Positions 8,375 to 16,903 of a stretch of DNA of 64,000 nucleotides are shown here, piece after piece. The position numbers were made by a program, and so were the translations under genes. The notes below the pieces were generated by a model. That model was given only the letters and a program-made list of their open reading frames with translations, was not told where the DNA came from and searched no databases. Where the stretch lies: NCBI GenBank assembly GCA_964348665.1, contig CAYGDP010000001.1, forward strand, positions 186,001 through 250,000, in the 5' to 3' direction. Each line of letters begins with the position of its first letter. Positions within the stretch are counted from its first letter, which is position 1. This DNA comes from CAYGDP01 sp964348665 (lineage in GTDB: Bacteria > Verrucomicrobiota > Verrucomicrobiia > Palsa-1439 > CAYGDP01).

Positions 8375-9754
8375 TTACATGATTTTTCGATATGCTATTG
8401 CCCGTCCATTCCGCCCAGGAATTCGTTCAATCATCTTCCGGTCCATAAGTCGCTCGAATACTCGCTTCATCTTGTTTTCTGAACCGATGTGACACGCTTC
8501 TCGGCCCTTGGTGTTATTGATTTCCAAATTTTCGCTGAGGTACTCCATCACTATCTCTTCCGGTGAAGCTAGTGGTTCGTGTTTCATTGTCACGAGCACA
8601 GTGTTCTCACGCTGGGCTACTGTTGGAGGTTTTAGTTTTAGCTTCATCATGGCCTCAAAAGCGGTATTTAGCCCTTCTCCCACATCTTTGTTTGGAGGGT
8701 TTGGGAACTTGTTAATCAGCCGAACTAAAGCCGGATTGCGTGCGTAACGTTCTTCAAGAATGTTTTCCGGTGTGATGTGAGCCGGCAGTCTACCTGGGCT
8801 TTCAACTTCGACTCGGTTGTCAAATACACGGACATGTATATCATCAGTAGTGCTGTAATCGCGGTGGATTACCGCATTTGTGATTATTTCGTGCAGCGCT
8901 TCATGAGGATATGTGATTTTTTCAAGTTCATCCTTCCCTAAAATCTTTACCTCCTCGATTACTTGCGTCGTTTGCTCAATTGTCATATAGATTTGATCAT
9001 AGGCAGAGCCTTCGATGGTTATTGGATCAACCGCAAGGGTTTCTCGCGATCCGATTCTGTCGGATGTCTTATAACGATAGATTTTAATGCCACATCGTTT
9101 GGGAAGGAGTGCTTGCGGCTCCTCAGCAAATAATAGAACCGCCGTAACAGTTGGTCTGTCTTCCCGTATTAACTGCTGTTTCCGTAGCCATAAGTCGGGC
9201 TCTGCAGAGGGAATTACTTGCAGCATAAACTCGATGACCGTGCTACTATTGCTAACCTCTTTTGACTGGCAGTTTACCAATTCGGATTCGAATGATGTGA
9301 GTCCTTTTGCATACTTTAGGCGCTTCAAAGCCTCGTCGTCCTCTACGGGTATAGATGACGCTCCACGTCGAACATAAACTTTTCCATCCGTCGCGAGCTT
9401 AACGGAAAGTGTTTTTGCAATGGTAGCCTTGAGAACTAATCCTTGCATTCCAATAGCTGCTAGAAATTCGTATTGGAAGTCTTGGCCTAAGGGAAACAGC
9501 GCGTCAAATGGTTGCAGGTGTCCATTTGCCGATTCGACATTTTTGAAGCCGCGCCAAGAATGAATACCTGTCTGTCGGTTTTCATCGATGCCGACGAAGA
9601 GCTCGCCGCCGTCCGCGTTAGCAAAAGCCGACATCGCCTTTGTCAGCTTAGCAGGTGCGATGTCCAAACTCTTTAAATCTACAAAGTGCCCCTCGTCTAA
9701 GCCTAGGATGGCTTTTGCTTGATCAGAGCTGATTTCAAAAATTTCAATTGGCAT
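8375..9754 (-). CDS. AlbA_2 (Schlafen-type) DNA-binding / HATPase_c_4 regulator
   Basis: The protein has 459 residues. Residues ~15-140 match the AlbA_2 domain, with HFVDLKSLDI, AMSAFANADGGELFVGI and VYVRRGASSIPV. Residues ~270-390 form a GHKL-like ATP-binding domain (HEALHEIITNAVIHRDY then DNRVEVESPGRLP), the arrangement of proteins annotated as RecG-related transcriptional regulators. The C-terminus is a winged-helix-like stretch (CHIGSENKMKRVFERLMDRKMI). The gene is clearly more A+T rich than its neighbours, has an A+T-rich leader without a ribosome site, and sits between inverted repeats, so horizontal acquisition is likely. Such proteins occur in defence islands, but the role here is unknown. 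Confidence 0.85.
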   Translation of the reverse strand: MPIEIFEISSDQAKAILGLDEGHFVDLKSLDIAPAKLTKAMSAFANADGGELFVGIDENRQTGIHSWRGFKNVESANGHLQPFDALFPLGQDFQYEFLAAIGMQGLVLKATIAKTLSVKLATDGKVYVRRGASSIPVEDDEALKRLKYAKGLTSFESELVNCQSKEVSNSSTVIEFMLQVIPSAEPDLWLRKQQLIREDRPTVTAVLLFAEEPQALLPKRCGIKIYRYKTSDRIGSRETLAVDPITIEGSAYDQIYMTIEQTTQVIEEVKILGKDELEKITYPHEALHEIITNAVIHRDYSTTDDIHVRVFDNRVEVESPGRLPAHITPENILEERYARNPALVRLINKFPNPPNKDVGEGLNTAFEAMMKLKLKPPTVAQRENTVLVTMKHEPLASPEEIVMEYLSENLEINNTKGREACHIGSENKMKRVFERLMDRKMIERIPGRNGRAIAYRKIM

Positions 9755-9842
9755 AAATAATTTAAATAAATGGGGTCTACGATTTTTGGTGACTATTCAA
9801 GTACCTCGACGTGACGCTGATACCGTCCAACGCGAGGCATAC

Positions 9843-9876
9843 GTAATGGGGTCAATCCTCCACATTGGCACATTTT
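9843..9876. repeat. Right arm of 34-bp inverted repeat flanking the AlbA_2 gene
   Basis: Partner of 8309-8342 in opposite orientation with three mismatches. Together they bound a ~1.57-kb segment containing only the AlbA_2 gene. It lies in the 380-bp gap 9755-10134, which also holds the second MITE-like element. Confidence 0.6.
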
Positions 9877-9982
9877 TATTTTTTGGCACTGGCTTCGACC
9901 GATACCAGGCGGTTGGTGAAGAGTTTTCATGCGTCCATGTTAAGCCGGGCGGCGACCGATTTCAAGCCCATGGTTGTATTGA

Positions 9983-10104
9983 CAGAAATTCCCCATTGGC
10001 CGACGTAGGGGCAGACCCACGTGTCTGCCCCGCTTGTCTGTCCCTTGGCAGCACTGGGCCGAACACATAGGTTCGCCCCTACTGATCGAAACGGGGAATT
10101 TCCG
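9983..10104. repeat. MITE-like palindromic element, copy 2 (~120 bp)
   Basis: Termini GAAATTCCCC (9985-9994) and GGGGAATTTC (10093-10102) are perfect arms and match those of the 7025-7164 element, including an outer CAG and a shared AAACGGGGAATTTC right end. Internal GTAGGGG (10005-10011) pairs with CCCCTAC (10076-10082), and GGGGCAGAC (10008-10016) pairs with GTCTGCCCC (10023-10031) around a 6-nt loop. There is no coding capacity. Confidence 0.55.
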
Positions 10105-10134
10105 TAGTTTTGACGCGGAGCAACGGGCGCAGAA

Positions 10135-13100
10135 TTACTTAAGGAGACGCGTGAGATTTTTGGCGGCGGTTTCGATCCAGTCGTTGCTGGGCAATGCATA
10201 TGGACGGAAGGTCTCCAAGTATCCCTCATGTCCGTTGAAGAAGATCGCCCGATGGAGTCCCAAGTCGTTGGCTTTGGGCGTATCAATGAGGCTGGCCGAA
10301 TCGTTGGCGCTCATCTGAAAGAGCACGCGCATTTCAAATTCGCTGAGCGCTTTGCGGCTCAAGGACCGGTTCAGATTGTTGGCAGTGTCGCACGAGCAGA
10401 GGACGTGTATTCCGACGTTGGCGGCTTCGCAGATCAGTTTGTCGAGTTGATTGCCGGGAGGGACGGTTTTCTTTTCATCGGAGGAAAATCCAAAATCCTC
10501 TTCGTACCGGAGCGACTTGAAACTCTGGAGCCGGTGAATAAAGAGATAGGTGGAAGGCGCCGCGGCGGTTTGGGGGTCGCTTCGTTTATCCAATTCATTG
10601 ACGAGGTCGGTCAGGAGGTCGCCGATCTCGGTCGGTTTCGGCAGAGTAACTTCGTGAGGGATTGCCTGAATGATTTTTTCCAGGAACAGGCGCGGCTCGG
10701 AGCCTTGTGGGGAACAATCCAGAAAAATAAACCGGGTGGCGCCGCGCGGGTATTGTGCGGCCAGCGACAGCAACGAAATTCCCATCATGGCCAGGATGGC
10801 TTCGTCCCGTTGTCCAACGAGCAGTAGATTGTGACCGCTTTGCCGGTGGAAGATCGCTTCGGTGGGGCCTTTGATTGAGTTCGGCGCACCGAGCCATACA
10901 CGGGGGGCGAGCGGCGATTGAATGGAGTTGGCTGCCAAGGATCGGCGAAGCTCGTTATTGTCGGCGACGTTGGCGGGCGCGTTTCCTTCGAAGACGATGG
11001 GGTCGGGGTAATCGGTGGAGGCGCGATTTGCCAACTGACGGATTTTTTCGAGATGAACCTCGCGCACGTCATTAGGGAGCCAGACGATTTGGAAAGGGCT
11101 GTTGCCTTCGATGGTGCCAGCGGAATCGTTGTAGATCGCTTCGCCCGGCCGGGAGAGGAGACGGGGCGCCGGATTGGCGTCGTCCATAATGAGTGAGGCA
11201 TCTGCTTCGTTGCACTGGAGCGCGACGCGGACGACCATCTGGCCGAGCGTGGCGCGGGCGAGCGAGTAAGCGCCGCCGAGGGTCTGGGAACCGAGAAGCA
11301 CATGGATGCCAAACGCGCGTCCCTGTCGCACGATGCGATCAAGCAGGAGCGCGGCGCTTTGCGCGATGCGGTCATCTTCGGTGAAGAACTCCTGAAATTC
11401 ATCAATGATCAGCAAGGTTCGGGGAAGCGGCTCCGTTCCGCCTGCGTTTTTGTAGCCGGTGAGATCCTGGACGCCGAGTTTGCGGAACAGATCGCCGCGT
11501 CGTTTGAGTTCGCCGTCCACTCGTTCCAGCACGCTCAAGCCGAACTCACGATCGCTCTCGATGGCGATCACCCGCGCGTGCGGCAGGCGCGCGGTGGCGT
11601 AGCACTTGAACTCGACGCCTTTTTTGAAATCCACGAGATAAAATTCGACCTGGTCGGGGCTGCACCAGAGCGCGAGGTTGGTGATGAGGACATGGAACAG
11701 GGTGGACTTGCCGGAGCCTGTTTTCCCGGCAATCAAGACGTGTTGGCGTGTTCCCTTGCCCAACGCGAGTTGCTGCGTTTTGGTGGCGCCCGTCGCGCCG
11801 ATAGGCACGCGCAGTTCGGCGGTGGTGTCTCCCGACCACAGCTTGGACTCGTCGGGAACGATTTCTGCAAAAGGAATTTCGACCCGGTTCGAATCAATGC
11901 TGCGCTGCCCGATTTTCTGCAGCAAGGTTGTGGCCAATTCCGGCGAGGGCGGTGGCGAGAGGGTCACGGTGACGCCCTCGAAAGATGTGCCGGCGATCTC
12001 GCAGGCGGTTCCTTTGCTTCGGATGCAAAGGCTGCTTTTCCTCAATTCACCGGGCACAAAGTCTTGCGGCACGGGTCGTCTCTGGTCCCAGTGAATCAGA
12101 GTGTACACTCCGCACCGGGCGCCGCTGGCGGCGATGCTCAACAGGCGTTTGGCGGCCAGGTCGCTGAAGTTGACCGGGAAATTTGCGACGAGGAGGAAAT
12201 GATATTTTTCCGCGTTCCGGCCTGCTTGCTCGTTGTATTGGGTGACGGTCTCGAATTCGTTGCGCAGATACATCTGCGTGATCTTTTCGATGCGCTCGTT
12301 TAGGTTGGCCAGCCGTTGTTCGATCTGGCCCGGTTGCGTCCAGATGCGGTCATTAATCAGGCTCGGCTCATAATCGGCCAAGTGCATCAGCCCCGCAAAA
12401 TTCTGGCCGAGTTCCACGGGATCAATGATCGTGAATCCCGCTTTTCCGGGCGCCGAGGTGGACAGGAGGCGAATGACGAGATTATTGAGCGCCCCGACCA
12501 CGTGACTGCGTTCGGGGCCATTCGTCTCGAAGAGAATGGAGCCGCGCGCCGGAATCGTCAGCAATAAAGGCATCTGAAACCGGAGCGGTCCCGGAAATGC
12601 CAGGCGTTTATCCTGTGGGAGTGTCCCCGCCAGTTTTTCCAAGTCCACCTCCACGGACCCAAACTGCGCCCCTGGGGTGAACTGCGTTGGCGGCGACCAA
12701 TCTTCGCAGAATGAACTTTGCCACTCGGGGAAAAGCTTTTTCGCCGTCGCTCGCGCGTCCACGATGGCGTCAAAAATCGGTTGGATGCGATCTTTCCATT
12801 CTACTTCCAGTGTTTGCCAGCGGTCGGCATCGTCGGAAATTCCTTTCGCCTCCTCGGTCGCGCGCGCAGCTTCCATCTGCCGCCGGCGCGATTCCGATTC
12901 GCCCTTCCAACGGGCAATCTCCCCGGCCTGTTGATGTTGGAGCCGCTCTCGCGTGATACGCCGCAGTGTTTCGTTGCGCGCGGGTACGCGAAGTTTTTTT
13001 GATTCGATCGAGCGCTGACAATCCTGTCGTTTCTGGGCGGCCTCGTCCGTCGCCGCTTTCCACTGGCGGTCGAGCCTTTGAGATCGGGCGTCATACTCGC

Positions 13101-14022
13101 TCTGGATGTGTTGGAGTTTTTGCTCGTGTCGCGTCCGCGATTTTTCTTCACCAGCCATGTGCAGATGGCGGGCTTTACCGAGCGCGGAGGCGATTTGAGC
13201 GGCATCGGACCGAGCGGAAAATTTTCCGATGAAATGGAGCGCGATGCCGATTCCCAGCAACAGCAACAGTGGCGTCACGGTTTCCCGGAGGGAAAGGAAC
13301 CCGATTCCATGAAGCTTTTCGAAGAGAGGGAAATAGAGCAGCAAAAGCAACAAAAGCCCAAATCCAATCAGGACGAACTTTCCGACCATTGGCATCAATC
13401 GCTTCCGAATTCGATCTAGATCGGCTGTGAGTTGATTGTTGGCGGCGCGCAACTGATCCAGTATCGCATTTTCATCGCCGGAAGAGTCGTCCGCCGCCGT
13501 TTGGGGAGGAAGCGCAAGCAGCCGAAGATAGTCCTTGTGGCCGCGAAACACCACGCGCGACGTCATTTCCAGTCCGGTCAGGGTCGCGCTTGCCTGGGTC
13601 CAGTGGGCAGAAAATTCCGCAAACTGTTGTTCCTCCCGCTTCCGATTTTCTTCGCGGTCGCCTTCGGCATCCATTCGCTCCCGTTGAATCTCGTAGCGGC
13701 GGCGTCCCTCCTGATTGTCAATCGTCTCGATCCGTCGTTGCTTCGCCGTCTGACTCGCGCGCTCGATCCGGCCTTTCCTTTTTTCATAACGAGATTCGCA
13801 TTGTTCCAACTGGGATTGGAGACGCGCATCCACCGCCTCGATTTCACCGGCCAACCGCGCGTCTTCATCCTCGATTGCCTGGCCGAATCGGAGCCGCGCC
13901 CGCGCCGCTTGCGACTTGTGTTCCTGAACGAGTTTCTCTTCCCGCGCCGCGAAATCCCGGAGCGTGGATTTCAGGTTCTCGAGTAACGCGAATGTTTTAT
14001 CCACTCCCAGGAGGTTATTCAC
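10135..14022 (-). CDS. FtsK/SpoIIIE-type ATPase, EccC/EssC-like (T7SS-like motor)
   Basis: The protein has 1295 residues from a GTG at 14022 with AGGA upstream; it overlaps the preceding stop by 8 nt. A TTG at 14055 is an alternative start. Order: coiled coil ~15-145; two membrane segments ~214-235 and ~248-268; second coiled coil ~290-400; a degenerate FtsK-like domain ~440-690 without a Walker A; an intact domain ~735-980 with GKTGSGKS (~766) and Walker B LLIIDEFQEF (~870), plus GSQTLGGAY; then a third domain from ~1040 with only a remnant nucleotide loop (LLLVGQRDEA). Three tandem ATPase units behind two membrane helices is the EccC/EssC plan of type VII secretion. Here the middle domain keeps the catalytic residues. 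It is the last gene of the operon. Confidence 0.85.
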   Translation of the reverse strand: MNNLLGVDKTFALLENLKSTLRDFAAREEKLVQEHKSQAARARLRFGQAIEDEDARLAGEIEAVDARLQSQLEQCESRYEKRKGRIERASQTAKQRRIETIDNQEGRRRYEIQRERMDAEGDREENRKREEQQFAEFSAHWTQASATLTGLEMTSRVVFRGHKDYLRLLALPPQTAADDSSGDENAILDQLRAANNQLTADLDRIRKRLMPMVGKFVLIGFGLLLLLLLYFPLFEKLHGIGFLSLRETVTPLLLLLGIGIALHFIGKFSARSDAAQIASALGKARHLHMAGEEKSRTRHEQKLQHIQSEYDARSQRLDRQWKAATDEAAQKRQDCQRSIESKKLRVPARNETLRRITRERLQHQQAGEIARWKGESESRRRQMEAARATEEAKGISDDADRWQTLEVEWKDRIQPIFDAIVDARATAKKLFPEWQSSFCEDWSPPTQFTPGAQFGSVEVDLEKLAGTLPQDKRLAFPGPLRFQMPLLLTIPARGSILFETNGPERSHVVGALNNLVIRLLSTSAPGKAGFTIIDPVELGQNFAGLMHLADYEPSLINDRIWTQPGQIEQRLANLNERIEKITQMYLRNEFETVTQYNEQAGRNAEKYHFLLVANFPVNFSDLAAKRLLSIAASGARCGVYTLIHWDQRRPVPQDFVPGELRKSSLCIRSKGTACEIAGTSFEGVTVTLSPPPSPELATTLLQKIGQRSIDSNRVEIPFAEIVPDESKLWSGDTTAELRVPIGATGATKTQQLALGKGTRQHVLIAGKTGSGKSTLFHVLITNLALWCSPDQVEFYLVDFKKGVEFKCYATARLPHARVIAIESDREFGLSVLERVDGELKRRGDLFRKLGVQDLTGYKNAGGTEPLPRTLLIIDEFQEFFTEDDRIAQSAALLLDRIVRQGRAFGIHVLLGSQTLGGAYSLARATLGQMVVRVALQCNEADASLIMDDANPAPRLLSRPGEAIYNDSAGTIEGNSPFQIVWLPNDVREVHLEKIRQLANRASTDYPDPIVFEGNAPANVADNNELRRSLAANSIQSPLAPRVWLGAPNSIKGPTEAIFHRQSGHNLLLVGQRDEAILAMMGISLLSLAAQYPRGATRFIFLDCSPQGSEPRLFLEKIIQAIPHEVTLPKPTEIGDLLTDLVNELDKRSDPQTAAAPSTYLFIHRLQSFKSLRYEEDFGFSSDEKKTVPPGNQLDKLICEAANVGIHVLCSCDTANNLNRSLSRKALSEFEMRVLFQMSANDSASLIDTPKANDLGLHRAIFFNGHEGYLETFRPYALPSNDWIETAAKNLTRLLK

Positions 14023-14227
14023 AGTCGATCCTAATCTTGGTAAGGATTTTTTCAAGCGACTCCAATTCCCGAACCGCGCGGTTCACGCCCCTGTTCAGTT
14101 CATCCATGTAGTCGCGATCGAACTGGCGGCTCTTGTCGTCGCGCCAGTGCTCCTGGGTCTGTTGCCACTGGCACAAAAGATCCCGGGTAAGCGCTCCGAG
14201 TCGAGACCGGCTCGCGCTGACGCTCAT
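14015..14227 (-). CDS. Small helical W-x-D protein, WXG100-like (70 aa)
   Basis: The ATG at 14227 follows AAGGAGAG and overlaps the previous stop by ATGA; its own stop overlaps the FtsK start. The protein is entirely helical with a central turn HWRDDKSRQF: Trp28-x-Asp30-x5-Phe36. The 90-residue protein of the same operon has exactly the same spacing, so the two look like paralogous or partner ESAT-6-type helical hairpins with Asp in place of the usual Gly. No signal peptide. It is a probable substrate or docking partner of the ATPase, by analogy with EsxA/EsxB. Confidence 0.7.
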   Translation of the reverse strand: MSVSASRSRLGALTRDLLCQWQQTQEHWRDDKSRQFDRDYMDELNRGVNRAVRELESLEKILTKIRIDCE

Positions 14228-14766
14228 GACTCTCCTTTTTTGTCATCCGCAGAGTCGGGCGTGACTGGCGTGGCTGCGTCGGATTTCTCTCGAGGAGCAG
14301 TCTCGGTGTAGGCGGCGAGGATTTTGGTGGCTTGGGCAAGCCATGCAACGGCCTTGGGCATGTCGCTCATCAAAACTTCGCGCATTTTTTCCGCCGGTTT
14401 GGCCAACGGTTCGACCCGGCTGTCGTATTGACGGTTCCATTGTTTCACCAATCCCAACTTGGCCTGCGCTTCTTGCAGCGCGTCGCTCGCTTTTTTGACC
14501 GCCATCTGTTCGACGATGGTTCGTTTTTCGATCACGGCCATTCGCGCGGCGGATAATTCCTGCTGGCTCCGGTCGAGTTCCTGGGCGCACCGGCGCACCT
14601 CTGATTCCCAGTAGGGCAGGCGATTATTTTGGAGCCAGAGCCGAGTCTGGACGACCTCGCCGCTGATTTCATCCACGCATCTCCGCGCTTTTTCGATGTA
14701 GATGATCAAGTCCGCCCGGAACGATTCCAAGGCTTCGATGGAGGTGATCTGGGCCGGACGCGGCAT
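14224..14766 (-). CDS. Coiled-coil protein of the T7SS-like operon (180 aa)
   Basis: The protein is almost wholly helical, with long heptad-like runs (residues ~10-130), a WLQNNRLPYWESEVRR segment at ~44-59, and a low-complexity acidic/Thr/Pro tail (~160-180). No signal peptide or membrane segment is seen. It lies between the W-x-D genes, 2 bp from the upstream gene and overlapping the downstream one, so it is part of the same transcript. LXG-type helical domains and ESX chaperones are possible comparisons, but I see no specific family signature. It probably acts as a structural or adaptor subunit. Confidence 0.75.
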   Translation of the reverse strand: MPRPAQITSIEALESFRADLIIYIEKARRCVDEISGEVVQTRLWLQNNRLPYWESEVRRCAQELDRSQQELSAARMAVIEKRTIVEQMAVKKASDALQEAQAKLGLVKQWNRQYDSRVEPLAKPAEKMREVLMSDMPKAVAWLAQATKILAAYTETAPREKSDAATPVTPDSADDKKGES

Positions 14767-14768
14767 GG

Positions 14769-15041
14769 TTAGCGCTGGTCCAAGTATTCCTCGATGCGTT
14801 GGGCTTTGCGCAGGAGATAGGGTGTGTGCTGGCCGGAAATCTCGACGAATTTCTTCAGCGCCTTCATCGTTTGCTGAAATTCGGCGCGGAACTTGATGTG
14901 TTCCTGGTCTTGCCAGGAATCGCCCAGCGCGGCAAACCGCGCCTGGAGCGAGGCCAGTCGGTCTTGCAATTCGATGTTGAACCGCTTCAGTTCCTCGGCG
15001 AACCGCCGCACCTCGTTGGGATCCATGATAGCCTGCGGCAT
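14769..15041 (-). CDS. WXG100-like (ESAT-6-type) protein with W-x-D turn (90 aa)
   Basis: The ATG at 15041 has AAAGGA seven bases upstream; longer in-frame readings have no ribosome site. Length (90 aa), all-helical content and a mid-protein turn LGDSWQDQEHIKF (Trp43-x-Asp45-x5-Phe51) match the WXG100 plan, with Asp replacing the motif Gly. A hydrophobic LxxLxxxF pattern precedes the turn and a long amphipathic helix follows. It is the first gene of a four-gene operon ending in an EccC/EssC-like ATPase, which strongly favours a type VII-like secretion role. The C-terminal YLLRKAQRIEEYL could carry an export signal. Confidence 0.8.
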   Translation of the reverse strand: MPQAIMDPNEVRRFAEELKRFNIELQDRLASLQARFAALGDSWQDQEHIKFRAEFQQTMKALKKFVEISGQHTPYLLRKAQRIEEYLDQR

Positions 15042-15307
15042 GATATTTCCTTTCGTCTCGCGTTGATGCGGGTCAATGGGGAGGGTCAATAGCCTCACCT
15101 CAAGGCGACACCGCATCATTGAAACAGCACTAGAACCGGAATTTAGCAGAGCAAGCCACATCAAGCAAGACGGGAAATCACCCGGCCAGTACTGCAACGC
15201 TTTGCTGTGTTTGGTCATCTGTAATTATGTCGTTGCTCACAATGCCGATCGTCCTTTGAAAATCCGGGATTGCCTTGCGCGGGTCTCTCGTGTAGCTTGC
15301 CCGCCCG

Positions 15308-16573
15308 ATGAACCTTCCTGAACATGATGTAAAAGATTTGTCGCTCGCCGAGGCGGGCGTGAAACGGATCGAATGGGCGGACCGCCACATGCCAGTGCTG
15401 GCAGAAATTCGGCGCCGATTCGCCAAGGACCGTCCCCTACGCGGCCAGACGCTCGTGGCGTGCCTGCATGTCACAACCGAGACCGCCAACCTTCTGCGCA
15501 CGCTCCAAGCCGGCGGCGCGCGCGTGATCACTTGCGCGTCGAACCCGCTCTCTACGCAGGACGAAGTCTCTGCCGCCCTGGTGCAAAATTACGGGATCAG
15601 CACTTTCGCCATCAAAGGCGAAGATAACCAGACGTATTACAAACACATCCTCGCCGCGCTCGAAGCGCGCCCGACCATGACGATGGACGATGGCGCAGAC
15701 ACCGTGAGCGTTCTGCACACCGAGCGACGTGATTTGATTCGAAACGTCATCGGGGGTACGGAAGAAACCACCACGGGCGTCATTCGATTGCAAGCCATGG
15801 CCGCCGACCGAGCGCTCAAATATCCCATCGTGGCGGTCAACGAAGCCAACACGAAACATATGTTCGACAATCGCTACGGCACAGGGCAGAGCACGCTTGA
15901 TGGCGTCATTCGCGCCACTAACGTCCTCATCGCTGGCACCAAGACGGTTATTTGTGGCTACGGCTGGTGCGGACGCGGCGTGGCCGCGCGCGCGCGCGGC
16001 ATGGGCGCGCACGTCATTGTCACGGAGATCGACCCGCTCAAAGCGCTCGAAGCGGTTATGGATGGATTCGAAGTCATGCCTCTGCTGAACGCTGCAGCCG
16101 TCGGAGACATCTTCATCACTGTCACGGGCGACAAGCACGTGCTCGATACAGCGCATTTCAAGGTGATGAAGAGCGGCGCGATTGTCGCCAATAGCGGTCA
16201 TTTCAACGTGGAAATCAACATTGAGGCATTGGAAAAACTTTCGCGGGGAAAACGAACGCTTCGGCCGTTCGTGGACGAATACTCGACGCGGGACGGACGC
16301 AAAATCATATTGCTCGGCGAAGGGCGCCTGATCAATCTTGCCGCCGCGGAAGGTCACCCGGCAATGGTGATGGACATGAGTTTCGCCAACCAAGCTCTCT
16401 GCGCGGAGTACATGGTGCGAAATCACAAGAAGTTCGAAAACAAAGTCTATCCCGTGCCGAGAAACATTGATGAAGCCATCGCTGCGCTCAAACTCAAAAC
16501 GATGGGTGTGAAGATCGATGCGCTCACGGCCGAGCAGAAAAAATACCTGACGAGCTGGCAGGAAGGGACGTAA
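15308..16573 (+). CDS. ahcY: Adenosylhomocysteinase
   Basis: The protein has 421 residues, the usual bacterial length. It hydrolyses S-adenosylhomocysteine to adenosine and homocysteine with bound NAD in the cytoplasm. Seen: CLHVTTETANLLRTLQAGGA, CASNPLSTQDEV, GGTEETTTGV, NDS-like VNEANTKHMFDNRYGTGQS, the NAD-binding GYGWCGRGVAARARGMGAHV and the C-terminal LAAAEGHPAMVMDMSF. The variant lacks the long insertion of plant-type enzymes. It is divergent from the T7SS-like operon; the 266-bp intergenic region shows no SAH riboswitch signature. Confidence 0.97.
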   Translation: MNLPEHDVKDLSLAEAGVKRIEWADRHMPVLAEIRRRFAKDRPLRGQTLVACLHVTTETANLLRTLQAGGARVITCASNPLSTQDEVSAALVQNYGISTFAIKGEDNQTYYKHILAALEARPTMTMDDGADTVSVLHTERRDLIRNVIGGTEETTTGVIRLQAMAADRALKYPIVAVNEANTKHMFDNRYGTGQSTLDGVIRATNVLIAGTKTVICGYGWCGRGVAARARGMGAHVIVTEIDPLKALEAVMDGFEVMPLLNAAAVGDIFITVTGDKHVLDTAHFKVMKSGAIVANSGHFNVEINIEALEKLSRGKRTLRPFVDEYSTRDGRKIILLGEGRLINLAAAEGHPAMVMDMSFANQALCAEYMVRNHKKFENKVYPVPRNIDEAIAALKLKTMGVKIDALTAEQKKYLTSWQEGT

Positions 16574-16577
16574 GAGG

Positions 16578-16626
16578 GTTGAATCGTTAAACGGTTGAAA
16601 AGTTGAATGGGTAAACTGGCTAAATG
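16578..16626. repeat. Degenerate octanucleotide array (GTTGAATC-like)
   Basis: About six imperfect 8-bp units (GTTGAATC, GTTAAACG, GTTGAAAA, GTTGAATG, then drifting) fill the gap between ahcY and the glutaredoxin-like gene. Related 7-bp arrays occur at 19531, 50665, 50745 and 60111. Confidence 0.45.
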
Positions 16627-16638
16627 GAAGGATGAGGG

Positions 16639-16899
16639 ATGAACGATGAAGGTGGAAACGAAAAACGGATCGTTGTCTTCTACACCAAATCCAACTGTCC
16701 GCTCTGCGACAAAGCGCTGGCCACGTTGCAAGAGGCACAAGAACGACTGGACTTTACGGTAGAACAGGTGAATATATATGGCGACCCGACGCTCTATGAA
16801 CAATATAAACATGACATTCCCGTCGCCACTCTCGGCGGTCGCGAGGTGTTTCGTCACCGAGTCGATGTGGCGGCGTTGGAGCGTCTGTTGAAAGGATGA
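16639..16899 (+). CDS. Glutaredoxin-like (DUF836) thiol-redox protein
   Basis: The protein has 86 residues with a thioredoxin fold: RIVVFYTKSNCPLCDKAL carries a CPLC dithiol motif after the first strand, and the cis-Pro loop is IPVATLGG. This matches the short glutaredoxin-like family (PF05768). It probably acts as a cytoplasmic thiol-disulfide oxidoreductase; the partner is unknown. The next gene begins 4 bp downstream. Confidence 0.85.
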   Translation: MNDEGGNEKRIVVFYTKSNCPLCDKALATLQEAQERLDFTVEQVNIYGDPTLYEQYKHDIPVATLGGREVFRHRVDVAALERLLKG

Positions 16900-16903
16900 C
16901 ACC

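Noticed and set aside
8309..9876. Complete insertion sequence
   Set aside because: Inverted repeats are present but no transposase is encoded; called only as flanking repeats.
11302..12303. 333-codon plus-strand frame inside the FtsK-like gene
   Set aside because: The opposite strand carries Walker motifs in frame; the plus frame has no recognisable features.
15042..15307. SAH riboswitch upstream of ahcY
   Set aside because: No conserved SAH-aptamer core was seen; the region lacks the expected stems.
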